Assembly: GCA_017882945.1 (NCBI GenBank)
Contig: JADGON010000036.1
Location: 1-14,947, forward strand
Direction of reading: 5' to 3'
Source of the DNA: Acidimicrobiia bacterium
GTDB lineage: Bacteria; Actinomycetota; Acidimicrobiia; IMCC26256; JAENVU01
DNA length: 14,947 nt
Shown: positions 1 through 6,607 of the stretch, piece after piece
Layout: every line of letters starts with the position of its first letter
Position numbering within the stretch: the first letter of the stretch is position 1
Notes under the pieces: model-generated
Seen by the model: the letters and a program-made list of their open reading frames with translations, nothing else
What the model was told of the DNA's origin: nothing
Database searches by the model: none
Translations under genes and position numbers: made by a program

Positions 1-200
1 CCCGCGAGGTGCACCACGGCGTCGAGACCTTCGAAGCCGGCGGCGTCGATCGTGCCCGCCTCCGGATCCCAATGCAGCGCCTCCCCCGCGGCGTTGCTGT
101 CGGGGCGCACCACCGGGATCGCCCGGTGGGCCTCGCTCCGGAGCGCCTCGAGGAGCGCGGTGCCGATGAGCCCGCTCGATCCCGTCACCGCGATTTCCAT
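1..200 (-). CDS. TIGR01777-type NAD(P)-binding epimerase, N-terminal part only
   Basis: Only the first 66 codons are in the window; the gene runs off the left edge. The protein starts MEIAVTGSSGLIGTALLEAL, a Rossmann beta-strand followed by the GxxGxxG dinucleotide-binding loop (Gly7, Gly10, Gly13). Residues 61-66 (AVVHLA, with a following partial Gly codon) match the second conserved strand of extended short-chain dehydrogenases, where VxHLAG is typical. The intervening HWDPEAGTID stretch is characteristic of the TIGR01777 / YfcH / SDR39U1 group, which are nucleotide-sugar-epimerase-like proteins of unclear substrate. The ATG is preceded by AGAGG at a normal distance, which supports the start. 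It is divergent from the tRNA-Lys gene, with 60 bases between them. The superfamily is secure; the subfamily rests on this short fragment. Confidence 0.8.
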   Translation of the reverse strand, partial: MEIAVTGSSGLIGTALLEALRSEAHRAIPVVRPDSNAAGEALHWDPEAGTIDAAGFEGLDAVVHLA

Positions 201-260
201 GGCACAACCTCTGCTTCGGCCCAACGATCTCCGGAACGCGCCGACTACTGTCTCCCCTGC

Positions 261-334
261 GCGCCGCTAGCTCAACTGGCTAGAGCAACAGACTCTTAAT
301 CTGTAGGTTCTGGGTTCGAGTCCCAGGCGGCGTA
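261..334 (+). tRNA. tRNA-Lys (anticodon CTT)
   Basis: A full cloverleaf can be drawn. The acceptor stem is GCGCCGC (261-267) with GCGGCGT (327-333). The D stem is GCTC (270-273) with GAGC (283-286). The anticodon stem is ACAGA (288-292) with TCTGT (300-304), around the loop CTCTTAA, which places CTT at 295-297. The T stem is CTGGG (310-314) with CCCAG (322-326), around TTCGAGT. The discriminator is A334 and no CCA is encoded. The first acceptor pair is a G-T wobble. TACTGT at 246-251 could be a -10 element, but I see no convincing -35 box. It decodes AAG. Confidence 0.96.
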
Positions 335-457
335 CTGGTAGCCCACCCCGCAACCGGGCTCGAGTGCTACACCCTCCAGCGTCCCACCGGATGCATCCCC
401 GTCTCTCACTCGGCGGGTCGAAGTCGACCTCGAACGGTGGCCGACGACTGCGGTGGG

Positions 458-495
458 CGCCGTGTCAGGGCTTCGACACCTTTGCCCTGACGGCG
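458..495. repeat. Strong hairpin-forming inverted repeat
   Basis: GTCAGGGC (464-471) is the exact reverse complement of GCCCTGAC (484-491), with a 12-base loop. Past a two-base bulge (GT, 462-463), CGCC (458-461) pairs with GGCG (492-495). This gives a 12-bp stem. No T-run follows on the plus strand, so it is not a classical intrinsic terminator. It could be a U-less terminator after tRNA-Lys, an RNA element in the leader of the next gene, or a protein-binding site. Confidence 0.6.
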
Positions 496-604
496 ACCCT
501 GTTCACGCGCGTCGGGTGGCCAAAATTCGGGGCGATCCGTGCGAACAGCCGCTTTAGGCCACCACGTTCCGTGACGTTACTCCTCACAAGCAGCAACACC
601 GATT

Positions 605-610
605 GGGAGG
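605..610 (+). promoter_or_regulatory. Ribosome binding site of the glycoside hydrolase gene
   Basis: GGGAGG lies six bases before the GTG at 617. This fixes the start at GTG rather than at any codon downstream. Confidence 0.8.
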
Positions 611-616
611 AACGAA

Positions 617-1816
617 GTGGCCATTCGACGGCGCACCATCATCACGGGGCTCGCGAGCTTGCTCGGCGCCGGGCTCCTGGCGGGATGCTCTGTCGTTGGA
701 CCCATTCCGTTCGGAAGCTCGATCCCCTCTCCGGCGGCCGAGTCCGCCAAGACCCCCGGGGTCTCGGCCTTGACGCCGGGAACCCTGCTCGGCGAGAAGG
801 TCGGCATCAGTGCGGGCTCCGCCATCATCGCCGAGCCCGACCCCGCCCAGCGCGGGAAGCAGCTCCAGGCGATCGCCGACACCGGGGCCCGCTGGTTCGG
901 CATGGACATCGACTGGAGCGCGATCCAAGGCGGCGGTCCCAACAGCTACGGCTGGGACGCGACCGACCAGGTCGTGAAGGACGCCCGGGCCCGCGGGCTC
1001 AAGATCATGGGCATGATCGGCTACACCCCGCCCTGGGCCCGACCGGCGAGCTGCCCCGCCGACACGAACAAGTGCCTCCCCGCGAGCCCGGAGACCTACG
1101 CGGCCTTCGCCCAGGCCGCGGCTCGGCGGTACGGCTCGGCCAGCGTCATCCCGGAGCTGCGCGGCAGCATCGAGTTCTGGCAGGTCTGGAACGAGCCCAA
1201 CCACTACCCGTTCGTCCAGACCGTCGACGCCGGTGGGTACACCCGCATGCTGAAGCGGGCCTACGTCTCGATCAAGGCCGTCGACAACACGGCCACGGTG
1301 ATCGCCGGGGGCACGTCACCGGCACCCAACGACCCGAGCGGCCGTGACATGTCGCCGGTGCAGTTCCTGCGCCGGATCTACGCGAGCGGCGGCAAGGGCT
1401 TCTTCGATGCCTTCGCCCACCACCCGTACTCGTTCCCGTGCAACCCGCTCGTGCACGCGGAGTGGAACGCGTTCACCCAGACCCAGTACCTCCACAACGT
1501 GATGGTGCAGAACGGTGACGGCGCCAAGAAGATCTGGGGCACCGAGGCCGGTGCACCGACCGGGGCGGACGTCGGCACCTGCACGCCGAACAACACCGGC
1601 ATGTCAGTGACCGAGGCCACCCAGGCGCAGTACGTCTCCGACTACTTCCAGGGCTGGTTCGGTGAGTACGGCAGCTTCACCGGACCGCTGATCTGGTTCC
1701 AGATCCGCGACAACGGGACCAACCCGATGTACTGGGACGACCACTTCGGGCTGCTGCACCGGGACTACACCCCGAAGCCCGCCTACCGGATGTTCACCCA
1801 CCTCGTGCGTGGCTAG
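617..1816 (+). CDS. Exported lipoprotein glycoside hydrolase, clan-A TIM barrel (GH39/GH5-like)
   Basis: The 399-residue product begins with a lipoprotein signal: basic MAIRRR, a hydrophobic stretch, and the lipobox LLAGC with Cys24 as lipidation site. The arginine run followed by TII also resembles a twin-arginine signal. A low-complexity Ser/Pro/Ala linker follows to about residue 55. The rest reads as a clan-A barrel. QVWNEPNHY places the presumed acid/base at Glu193. IWGTEAG near the end of a later strand places the presumed nucleophile at Glu310. HHPYSFP (268-274), the aromatic residues around 373-377 and Trp360 fit the sugar cleft. Cys146, Cys153, Cys275 and Cys322 could form disulfides, as expected outside the membrane. 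Relatives include cellulase-family hydrolases and PslG-like GH39 enzymes; the polysaccharide substrate cannot be read from sequence. It is transcribed alone and converges on the thiolase gene, overlapping it by four bases. Confidence 0.85.
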   Translation: MAIRRRTIITGLASLLGAGLLAGCSVVGPIPFGSSIPSPAAESAKTPGVSALTPGTLLGEKVGISAGSAIIAEPDPAQRGKQLQAIADTGARWFGMDIDWSAIQGGGPNSYGWDATDQVVKDARARGLKIMGMIGYTPPWARPASCPADTNKCLPASPETYAAFAQAAARRYGSASVIPELRGSIEFWQVWNEPNHYPFVQTVDAGGYTRMLKRAYVSIKAVDNTATVIAGGTSPAPNDPSGRDMSPVQFLRRIYASGGKGFFDAFAHHPYSFPCNPLVHAEWNAFTQTQYLHNVMVQNGDGAKKIWGTEAGAPTGADVGTCTPNNTGMSVTEATQAQYVSDYFQGWFGEYGSFTGPLIWFQIRDNGTNPMYWDDHFGLLHRDYTPKPAYRMFTHLVRG

Positions 1817-3012
1817 ACGGTCGCCTTCTCGAGCACGTGCACCGCGCACGCGGAGCCGAGCCCGATGACGTGGGTCAGCCCGACGGACGCACCCTCGATC
1901 TGGCGGTCACCCGCCTCCCCGCGGAGATGGGTCGCGACCTCGTAGAGGTTCGCCACTCCCGTCGCACCGAGCGGGTGGCCCTTCGAGATCAGGCCGCCGC
2001 TCACATTCACGGGGATCTTCCCGTCCCGCCACGGCCCGCGCTCGTCGATGAACTTGCCCGCCTCCCCCGGCGCGCAAAGGCCCAGGTTGTCGTAGTGGAC
2101 CAGCTCCGCGGTCGCGAAGCAGTCATGCAGCTCGACGAGGTCAAGGTCCTGCGGATCGACGCCCGAGATCTCGTACGCCTTGGCCGCGGCGGCGCGGGTG
2201 AGCGTGTTCACATCCGGCTGCACCTGATCCGAGTCGGTCCACGGGTCCGAGGTCATCACCGATGCGCTGATCTTCACTGCCCGCGCCCGCTGCTCGTCCG
2301 AAAGCGTCCGCAGCTTCTCTTCGCTGACCAGCACGAGCGCGGCCGCGCCGTCGCCGGTCGGGCAGCACATCAGCAGCGTGTTCGGGTACGCCATCATCTC
2401 GGCGTTCATCACCTCTTCGAGGGAGAACGCCTTCTGGTACTGGGCCAGCGGGTTCAGCGTCGAGTGCGCGTGGTTCTTCTCCGCCACCTTGGCGAACTGC
2501 TCGAACCCGACGCCCTCATTGGCGCCCGAGTACTCCATGCCCGCCTGCGCGAACACCCCCGGCATGAGCGTGGTGCCCACCCGGCCCTCGACGCTCATCA
2601 CCGAGCCGTACCGACCCGACGGCTCGAACACGTTGCGGTCCGAGCGCGCCGACGCGCCGAGGAGCCCGGCCTTGCCCATCTTCTCGAGGCCGACTGCAAG
2701 GCCCATCTCCGCCTCGCCGGCGCGGATCGCGAGGTAGGCGCAGCGCACGGCCGTCGCTCCGGTCGCGCACGCGTTGGCGACGTTGTAGACCGGGATGCCC
2801 GTCTGACCGATCTGCTTCTGGACCCGTTGGCCGATGCCGCTCGCGGCCTCGGCGAGGTTGCCCGCGCCCATCACGTCCATGTCCTGGATCGTGACGCCGC
2901 CATCGGCGAGCGCCGCCAGTGCCGCCTCGGCACCGAGATCGATGAGGTCCTTGTCCTTGTACCGCATGAACTTCGTCATCGACGCGCCGAGGATCCAGAC
3001 ATCGCGGTCCAT
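1813..3012 (-). CDS. SCP2-type thiolase (acetyl-CoA acetyltransferase / lipid-transfer protein family)
   Basis: This 399-residue protein carries the thiolase core and the residues used by SCP2-type thiolases. These are nucleophile Cys82 in NVANACATG, His296 and Cys298 in the diagnostic HDCF motif, and His346 in GHPLGATG. Their spacing (82-296-346) closely matches that reported for the Leishmania SCP2-thiolase (123-338-388). The late Cys389 lies in GSACAV rather than the CxG motif of classical thiolases, as expected when HDCF supplies the acid/base. The likely reaction is CoA-dependent cleavage of a 3-ketoacyl-CoA, in fatty-acid or sterol side-chain breakdown, in the cytosol. It lies two bases after the DUF35 gene, with AGGAG inside that gene's end as ribosome site, so the two are co-translated. 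DUF35 partners are known for related Ltp proteins. Ltp2-like aldolases lack the catalytic cysteine, so aldolase function is unlikely here. The substrate is unknown. Confidence 0.93.
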   Translation of the reverse strand: MDRDVWILGASMTKFMRYKDKDLIDLGAEAALAALADGGVTIQDMDVMGAGNLAEAASGIGQRVQKQIGQTGIPVYNVANACATGATAVRCAYLAIRAGEAEMGLAVGLEKMGKAGLLGASARSDRNVFEPSGRYGSVMSVEGRVGTTLMPGVFAQAGMEYSGANEGVGFEQFAKVAEKNHAHSTLNPLAQYQKAFSLEEVMNAEMMAYPNTLLMCCPTGDGAAALVLVSEEKLRTLSDEQRARAVKISASVMTSDPWTDSDQVQPDVNTLTRAAAAKAYEISGVDPQDLDLVELHDCFATAELVHYDNLGLCAPGEAGKFIDERGPWRDGKIPVNVSGGLISKGHPLGATGVANLYEVATHLRGEAGDRQIEGASVGLTHVIGLGSACAVHVLEKATV

Positions 3013-3014
3013 CG

Positions 3015-3425
3015 TCAGCTCTCCTCGTCGGCCGGCTCGTAGGCAAAGGCGATCGCCTCGGTGCCTTCATCGTCCACCCCGACGCCGTAGGTCGTCATGC
3101 GGACCTTCATCCCGATCTTCACGTGCTCGGGCGTGGGCTCCACGTTCAGGAGGTTCGCCTTGACCACGCCACCGCCGTCGAGGTCCACGACCACCGAGAC
3201 GTACGGCGTCGGCACCCCGGGCGCCGCCCGGTGCACGATCGTGAACGTCCGGACCACCCCGGTGTCGGCGACCCGGCGCCGCCGGAAGCCCTGGGTGCCG
3301 GAGCGGGCGTCCGCGTTGCGCCGGTCGAAGTAGAGCGCTCCGGACTCGATGGATTCGTTCGCCACCAGGTACGGGGCCCCGTCGTCCAGCACGAGGTAGT
3401 CCACGATCGGGATCGTCTTGCCCAT
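3015..3425 (-). CDS. DUF35 OB-fold protein with a degenerate zinc ribbon
   Basis: The predicted product has 136 residues from ATG at 3425. A GTG at 3458 would add 11 residues, but the family homology begins at MGKTIPIVDYL. Residues 19-43 align with the rubredoxin-like zinc ribbon of DUF35 proteins, usually of the form CxxCGAxYFDRRNACxxCG. Here the four cysteine positions read Ser25, Ser28, Asp39 and Ser42, so zinc binding should be lost although the YFDRRNA core is kept. The OB-fold (DUF35_C) part follows from about residue 45, with VRTFTIVHRA, PYVSVVVDLDGGG and the typical VKIGMKVRM. DUF35 proteins associate with thiolase-like enzymes, act in acyl-CoA handling, and complex with Ltp2-type aldolases. 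The thiolase gene directly follows, which supports such a complex. No strong ribosome site precedes either start. The family assignment is strong; the role is inferred from context. Confidence 0.87.
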   Translation of the reverse strand: MGKTIPIVDYLVLDDGAPYLVANESIESGALYFDRRNADARSGTQGFRRRRVADTGVVRTFTIVHRAAPGVPTPYVSVVVDLDGGGVVKANLLNVEPTPEHVKIGMKVRMTTYGVGVDDEGTEAIAFAYEPADEES

Positions 3426-3496
3426 GGACGGAAAGGTACCCGACACGCCGCGGCTCACCCCTCAAGGGGCCTCCCCCACGACCCGACACATGATGA
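3426..3496. promoter_or_regulatory. Divergent promoter region between the DUF35/thiolase unit and the GGDEF-EAL gene
   Basis: These 71 bases must hold promoters for both directions unless transcripts start inside the genes. CCCCT (3458-3462) and AGGGG (3465-3469) form a tight inverted repeat, and GGGG/CCCC repeats again at 3466-3476, so a dimeric regulator could bind here. I see no good -35/-10 pair and no Shine-Dalgarno sequence for the GTG at 3497. Confidence 0.4.
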
Positions 3497-6400
3497 GTGG
3501 CAGACAGCGAGGCCGCGCGCGCGCGGGACAACCTGAGTGATCCCGAGTTCTTGGAGCTGCTGCTGGCCCACGCCCATGACGGCCTGGCGGTCATCGACCC
3601 GGGCGGGGCGATCGTGGCCTCGACCCCCAGCCTCGACCGGATGCTCGGGCACGGTGCCGGGGACCTGGTCGGCGTCGACGGACTGTCGCTGATCCACCCC
3701 GACGACATCGAGCACGTCGCCCTGCGGCTCGCCGAGTACGTCAGCGGGAGCAACGACGGTCCTGACGTCCGGACCCGGCTCCGGCGGGCCGACGGCACCT
3801 ACGCGCACGTCGAGCTCGTCGCGCCTGACTTCGCCCCGATCAACGACGAGGTCGGCGGCATCATCCTCACGGTCCGCGACGTCACCCAGCGGCGCGAGGC
3901 CGAAGAGGCGCTGCGCGACGTCCGCATCCTCCACGAGGCGGTGGCGGCGATCGCCGCGTGCTTCGTCGACGCGGATCCCGACTCGGTGGACCAGGGCATC
4001 AACCACGCGCTCTCGTTGCTCGGGGATGCCGCCGCGGTCGACCGCGCCTACTTCTTCTCGGTCACCGAAGATCTCACGATGATGACCAACACCCACGAGT
4101 GGTGCGCGCCCGGCATCACCGCCGAGATCAGCACCCTGCAGGCCGTGGACCTCAGCTCCATGCCGCGCTGGCGCGACACGCTCGTGCGCGGCCACTCCGT
4201 GCACATCCGACGCGTCTCCGAGCTCGAAGCCGATTGGGGGCCCGAGCGCGCCGAGTTCGAGCGCCAGGGCATCAGGTCGGTCGTTGCGGTGCCGCTGATG
4301 AACGCCGGCCGGCTCCGAGGCTTCGTCGGCATGGACAGCGTGGTACGCGACCGGACCTGGGACGACGACACGCTCCGCATGCTGCGCGCGGTGGTCAGCC
4401 TCCTGGCTTCGCTGCTCGCGCGCTGCGAGGCGCAGCGGGAGGCGGACGTCCACGAAGCGCGCTACCGGGCCCTCGTCCAGCACTCGTCGGACACCATCGT
4501 GCTCCTCGACCGCGACGGGCGACTCATCTTCTCGGCCGGGCGGAGCACCCCGCTCGGGTTCACGCCGGCCCGCATCACGGGCATGCACGCGATGGAGTTC
4601 GTGCACCCGGACGACCACTTCGTCGCCGGGCGGGCACTCCAAGATCTCCTGAACGGCGCGCAACACGCGGGACCGTTCGAGATGCGGTTGCGCGACGCCG
4701 AGGAGAACTGGGTTCCGGTCGAGGTCGTGGCGAGCAACCTGCTCGAGAACCGTGCGGTCGGCGGCATCATCGTGGGCTTCCGCGACATTCGGGAACGCAT
4801 CCGGGCCGAGAGCGAGCTGCGAGCGAGCGAGGCGCGGCTGCGCACGCTCGTGAAGAACATTCCCGGCGCGGTCTACCGCTGCGAGGCCAGCCCGCCGTAC
4901 GCGGACGAGTTCATCAGTGACGCGGTCTTCGCGCTGACCGGGTACTCCGCCGAGCAGTTCCTCACCGACGAGGTGCTCTACGACGACCTGATCCTCCCCG
5001 GGCATCGAGGGCGCACCGACGTCGAGCTGGAAGACGCGCTCCGCGCCCGACGCCCGTTCGTCATCGAGTATCCGATCCGTCACCGCGACGGCTCGGTGCG
5101 CTGGATCGTCGAGCAGGGTCAGGCCTCGTACGATGCCGATGGCGAGCCGGTCTGGCTCGATGGCGTCATGTTCGACGTCACCGAGCGCAAGCAGCTCGAG
5201 GACCGGTTGGCCCACGACGCGGCGCACGACCCGCTCACCGGGATGCCCAACCGAACACTCCTGCTCGAGACCCTCGACGCGGCGCTGAAGCGCGCGGCCC
5301 GGACCCACCTCCACGTCGGAGTCCTCTTCCTGGACCTGGACCGCTTCAAGCTCGTGAACGACGCGCTCGGTCACGCGGCCGGAGACGATCTGCTCATCGC
5401 GTTCGCCCAGCGGCTCCAGGGCGTCCTGCGCTCCTCGGACCTCGCCGCCCGGACCGGCGGCGACGAGTTCGTCGTCGTGTGCACCGACATGGAGTCGCCG
5501 GTTGACGCCGAGCACCTCGCCCACCGCATCGCATTGACGCTCGGCACCCCCTTCGACGTGCGCGGCCGCGAGGTGTTCGTCACTGCGAGCATCGGCATCG
5601 CGGTCGCGGAGGATCACACCACCGGCGGCGAGCTGGTCCGCTACTCGGACGCCGCGGCATACCGGGCGAAGGAGCGTGGCCGCAACCGCTACGAGGTGTT
5701 CGACCAGGCGCTGCGCGCCGCGACCGCCGCCGCACTCGAGACCGAGACCGCGTTGCACCGCGCGCTCGCCGAGGACCAGCTCCTGCTGCACTACCAGCCG
5801 ATCATCGACCTCGCGCACCGGCACGCGGTCGGGTTCGAGGCGCTCGTGCGCTGGGAGCACCCGCGGCGGGGCCTGCTCGGACCGGACCAGTTCCTCGCCG
5901 CGGCCGAAGCATCGGGGCTCATCGTCCCGATCGGGTGCCGGGTCGTGGAGATGGCGAGCGAAGCGCTGAGCCGCCTCGATGCGCCCTACACCCTGGCCGT
6001 CAACCTCTCGCCGCGCGAGCTCGCGCAGCCCGACCTCGTCGACCGGATCCGCGCGACGCTGAGCAACGCCGGCGCCGATCCCACCCGCCTGTGCCTGGAG
6101 ATCACCGAGAGCGCGCTGCTCGAAGATGCCGACCTCGCGCTGGCGACCCTCGGCCAGCTCAAGGATGCGGGCGTGCTCCTGGCGATCGACGACTTCGGCA
6201 CCGGCTACTCGTCGCTCAACTACCTGCGGCGCCTTCCGGTCGACATCGTGAAGATCGACCGCTCGTTCCTCGCCGAGCTGGGTCGCGGCGGTGCCGGTGA
6301 CACGATCATCGCCGGCATCATCGGCCTGACCCTCGGTCTCGGCCTCGAGGTCGTCGCCGAGGGCATCGAGCATCCCGAGCAGGCGGCCGCGTTGCTCGAG

Positions 6401-6499
6401 CTCGGCTGCACGCGCGGGCAGGGCTTCCTCTACTCGCGCCCGGTCTCGTACGACGACGCGGTTGCCTACCAAACCGGGTCATCTGCCCAGCTACCCTGA
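3497..6499 (+). CDS. PAS-GAF-PAS-PAS-GGDEF-EAL cyclic di-GMP synthase/phosphodiesterase
   Basis: This is a 1000-residue cytosolic protein; no signal peptide or membrane segment is visible. Domains in order are PAS (about 17-137), GAF (about 145-308), PAS (about 322-436), PAS (about 446-568), GGDEF (about 572-736) and EAL (about 750-990). The GGDEF motif at 654-658 is intact. An RxxD inhibitory site (Arg645, Asp648) lies five residues before it, as in product-inhibited diguanylate cyclases. The EAL domain keeps Glu781-Ala-Leu, NLSPR with Asn836, EITES (868-872), DDFGTGYSS (898-906), Lys919-Ile-Asp and EGIE with Glu955. Both activities therefore look possible, and one may be switched by the sensors. 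TGA at 3494-3496 ends the frame just upstream, so GTG 3497 is the earliest start; no ribosome site precedes it, so translation may be leaderless. It is divergent from DUF35. tRNA-Leu begins 20 bases after the stop. Confidence 0.95.
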   Translation: MADSEAARARDNLSDPEFLELLLAHAHDGLAVIDPGGAIVASTPSLDRMLGHGAGDLVGVDGLSLIHPDDIEHVALRLAEYVSGSNDGPDVRTRLRRADGTYAHVELVAPDFAPINDEVGGIILTVRDVTQRREAEEALRDVRILHEAVAAIAACFVDADPDSVDQGINHALSLLGDAAAVDRAYFFSVTEDLTMMTNTHEWCAPGITAEISTLQAVDLSSMPRWRDTLVRGHSVHIRRVSELEADWGPERAEFERQGIRSVVAVPLMNAGRLRGFVGMDSVVRDRTWDDDTLRMLRAVVSLLASLLARCEAQREADVHEARYRALVQHSSDTIVLLDRDGRLIFSAGRSTPLGFTPARITGMHAMEFVHPDDHFVAGRALQDLLNGAQHAGPFEMRLRDAEENWVPVEVVASNLLENRAVGGIIVGFRDIRERIRAESELRASEARLRTLVKNIPGAVYRCEASPPYADEFISDAVFALTGYSAEQFLTDEVLYDDLILPGHRGRTDVELEDALRARRPFVIEYPIRHRDGSVRWIVEQGQASYDADGEPVWLDGVMFDVTERKQLEDRLAHDAAHDPLTGMPNRTLLLETLDAALKRAARTHLHVGVLFLDLDRFKLVNDALGHAAGDDLLIAFAQRLQGVLRSSDLAARTGGDEFVVVCTDMESPVDAEHLAHRIALTLGTPFDVRGREVFVTASIGIAVAEDHTTGGELVRYSDAAAYRAKERGRNRYEVFDQALRAATAAALETETALHRALAEDQLLLHYQPIIDLAHRHAVGFEALVRWEHPRRGLLGPDQFLAAAEASGLIVPIGCRVVEMASEALSRLDAPYTLAVNLSPRELAQPDLVDRIRATLSNAGADPTRLCLEITESALLEDADLALATLGQLKDAGVLLAIDDFGTGYSSLNYLRRLPVDIVKIDRSFLAELGRGGAGDTIIAGIIGLTLGLGLEVVAEGIEHPEQAAALLELGCTRGQGFLYSRPVSYDDAVAYQTGSSAQLP

Positions 6500-6519
6500 G
6501 CCCCGCGAGGCCCCATCAC

Positions 6520-6603
6520 GCGAGCGTGGCGGAATCGGCAGACGCGCCAGGTTTAGGTCCTGGTGTCCTTCGGGACTTGAGGGTTCGAGTCCCTCCGCTC
6601 GCA
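6520..6603 (+). tRNA. tRNA-Leu (anticodon TAG)
   Basis: The acceptor stem GCGAGCG (6520-6526) pairs perfectly with CGCTCGC (6596-6602), and the discriminator is A6603. The anticodon stem CCAGG (6547-6551) pairs with CCTGG (6559-6563) around TTTAGGT, giving TAG at 6554-6556. A long variable arm (6564-6578), with GTCC and GGAC forming its stem, is typical of class II leucine tRNAs. The T arm is GAGGG-TTCGAGT-CCCTC (6579-6595). CCA is not encoded. With only 20 bases after the GGDEF-EAL gene, the promoter must overlap that gene or the tRNA is made by read-through. It decodes CUA. Confidence 0.97.
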
Positions 6604-6607
6604 CCCC

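Larger units (their letters stand above)
338..616. other. Non-coding stretch with several inverted repeats between tRNA-Lys and the glycoside hydrolase gene
   Basis: No coding frame with a credible start is seen here. An open plus-strand frame crossing the stretch does not resemble a protein and continues out of frame over the next gene. Three inverted repeats stand out: AGCCC (340-344) with GGGCT (356-360); the strong hairpin at 458-495, listed separately; and GGTGGCC (515-521) with GGCCACC (557-563). The stretch probably holds the 3' end of the tRNA transcript and the promoter and leader of the downstream lipoprotein gene. I do not recognise a known riboswitch class, having looked in particular for c-di-GMP-I and c-di-AMP (ydaO) signatures. 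Confidence 0.5.

Noticed and set aside
335..616. Known c-di-GMP-I or c-di-AMP (ydaO) riboswitch before the hydrolase
   Set aside because: I looked for the conserved cores of both classes because of the c-di-GMP genes nearby and could not match them; only generic stems are visible.
364..1347. A 327-codon plus-strand frame starting upstream of the hydrolase
   Set aside because: After about 617 it runs in another phase of the real hydrolase gene and becomes Arg/Pro/Gly-rich; before that it resembles no protein.
1837..3042. A 401-codon plus-strand frame opposite the thiolase
   Set aside because: The translation is Arg/His-rich and without motifs; the minus strand carries the full thiolase catalytic set.
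3455..6472. A 1005-codon open frame on the minus strand opposite the GGDEF-EAL gene
   Set aside because: Long antisense frames are expected in GC-rich coding DNA. The translation is Arg/Glu/Val/Ala-biased with no recognisable domain, while the plus strand encodes six clear domains.
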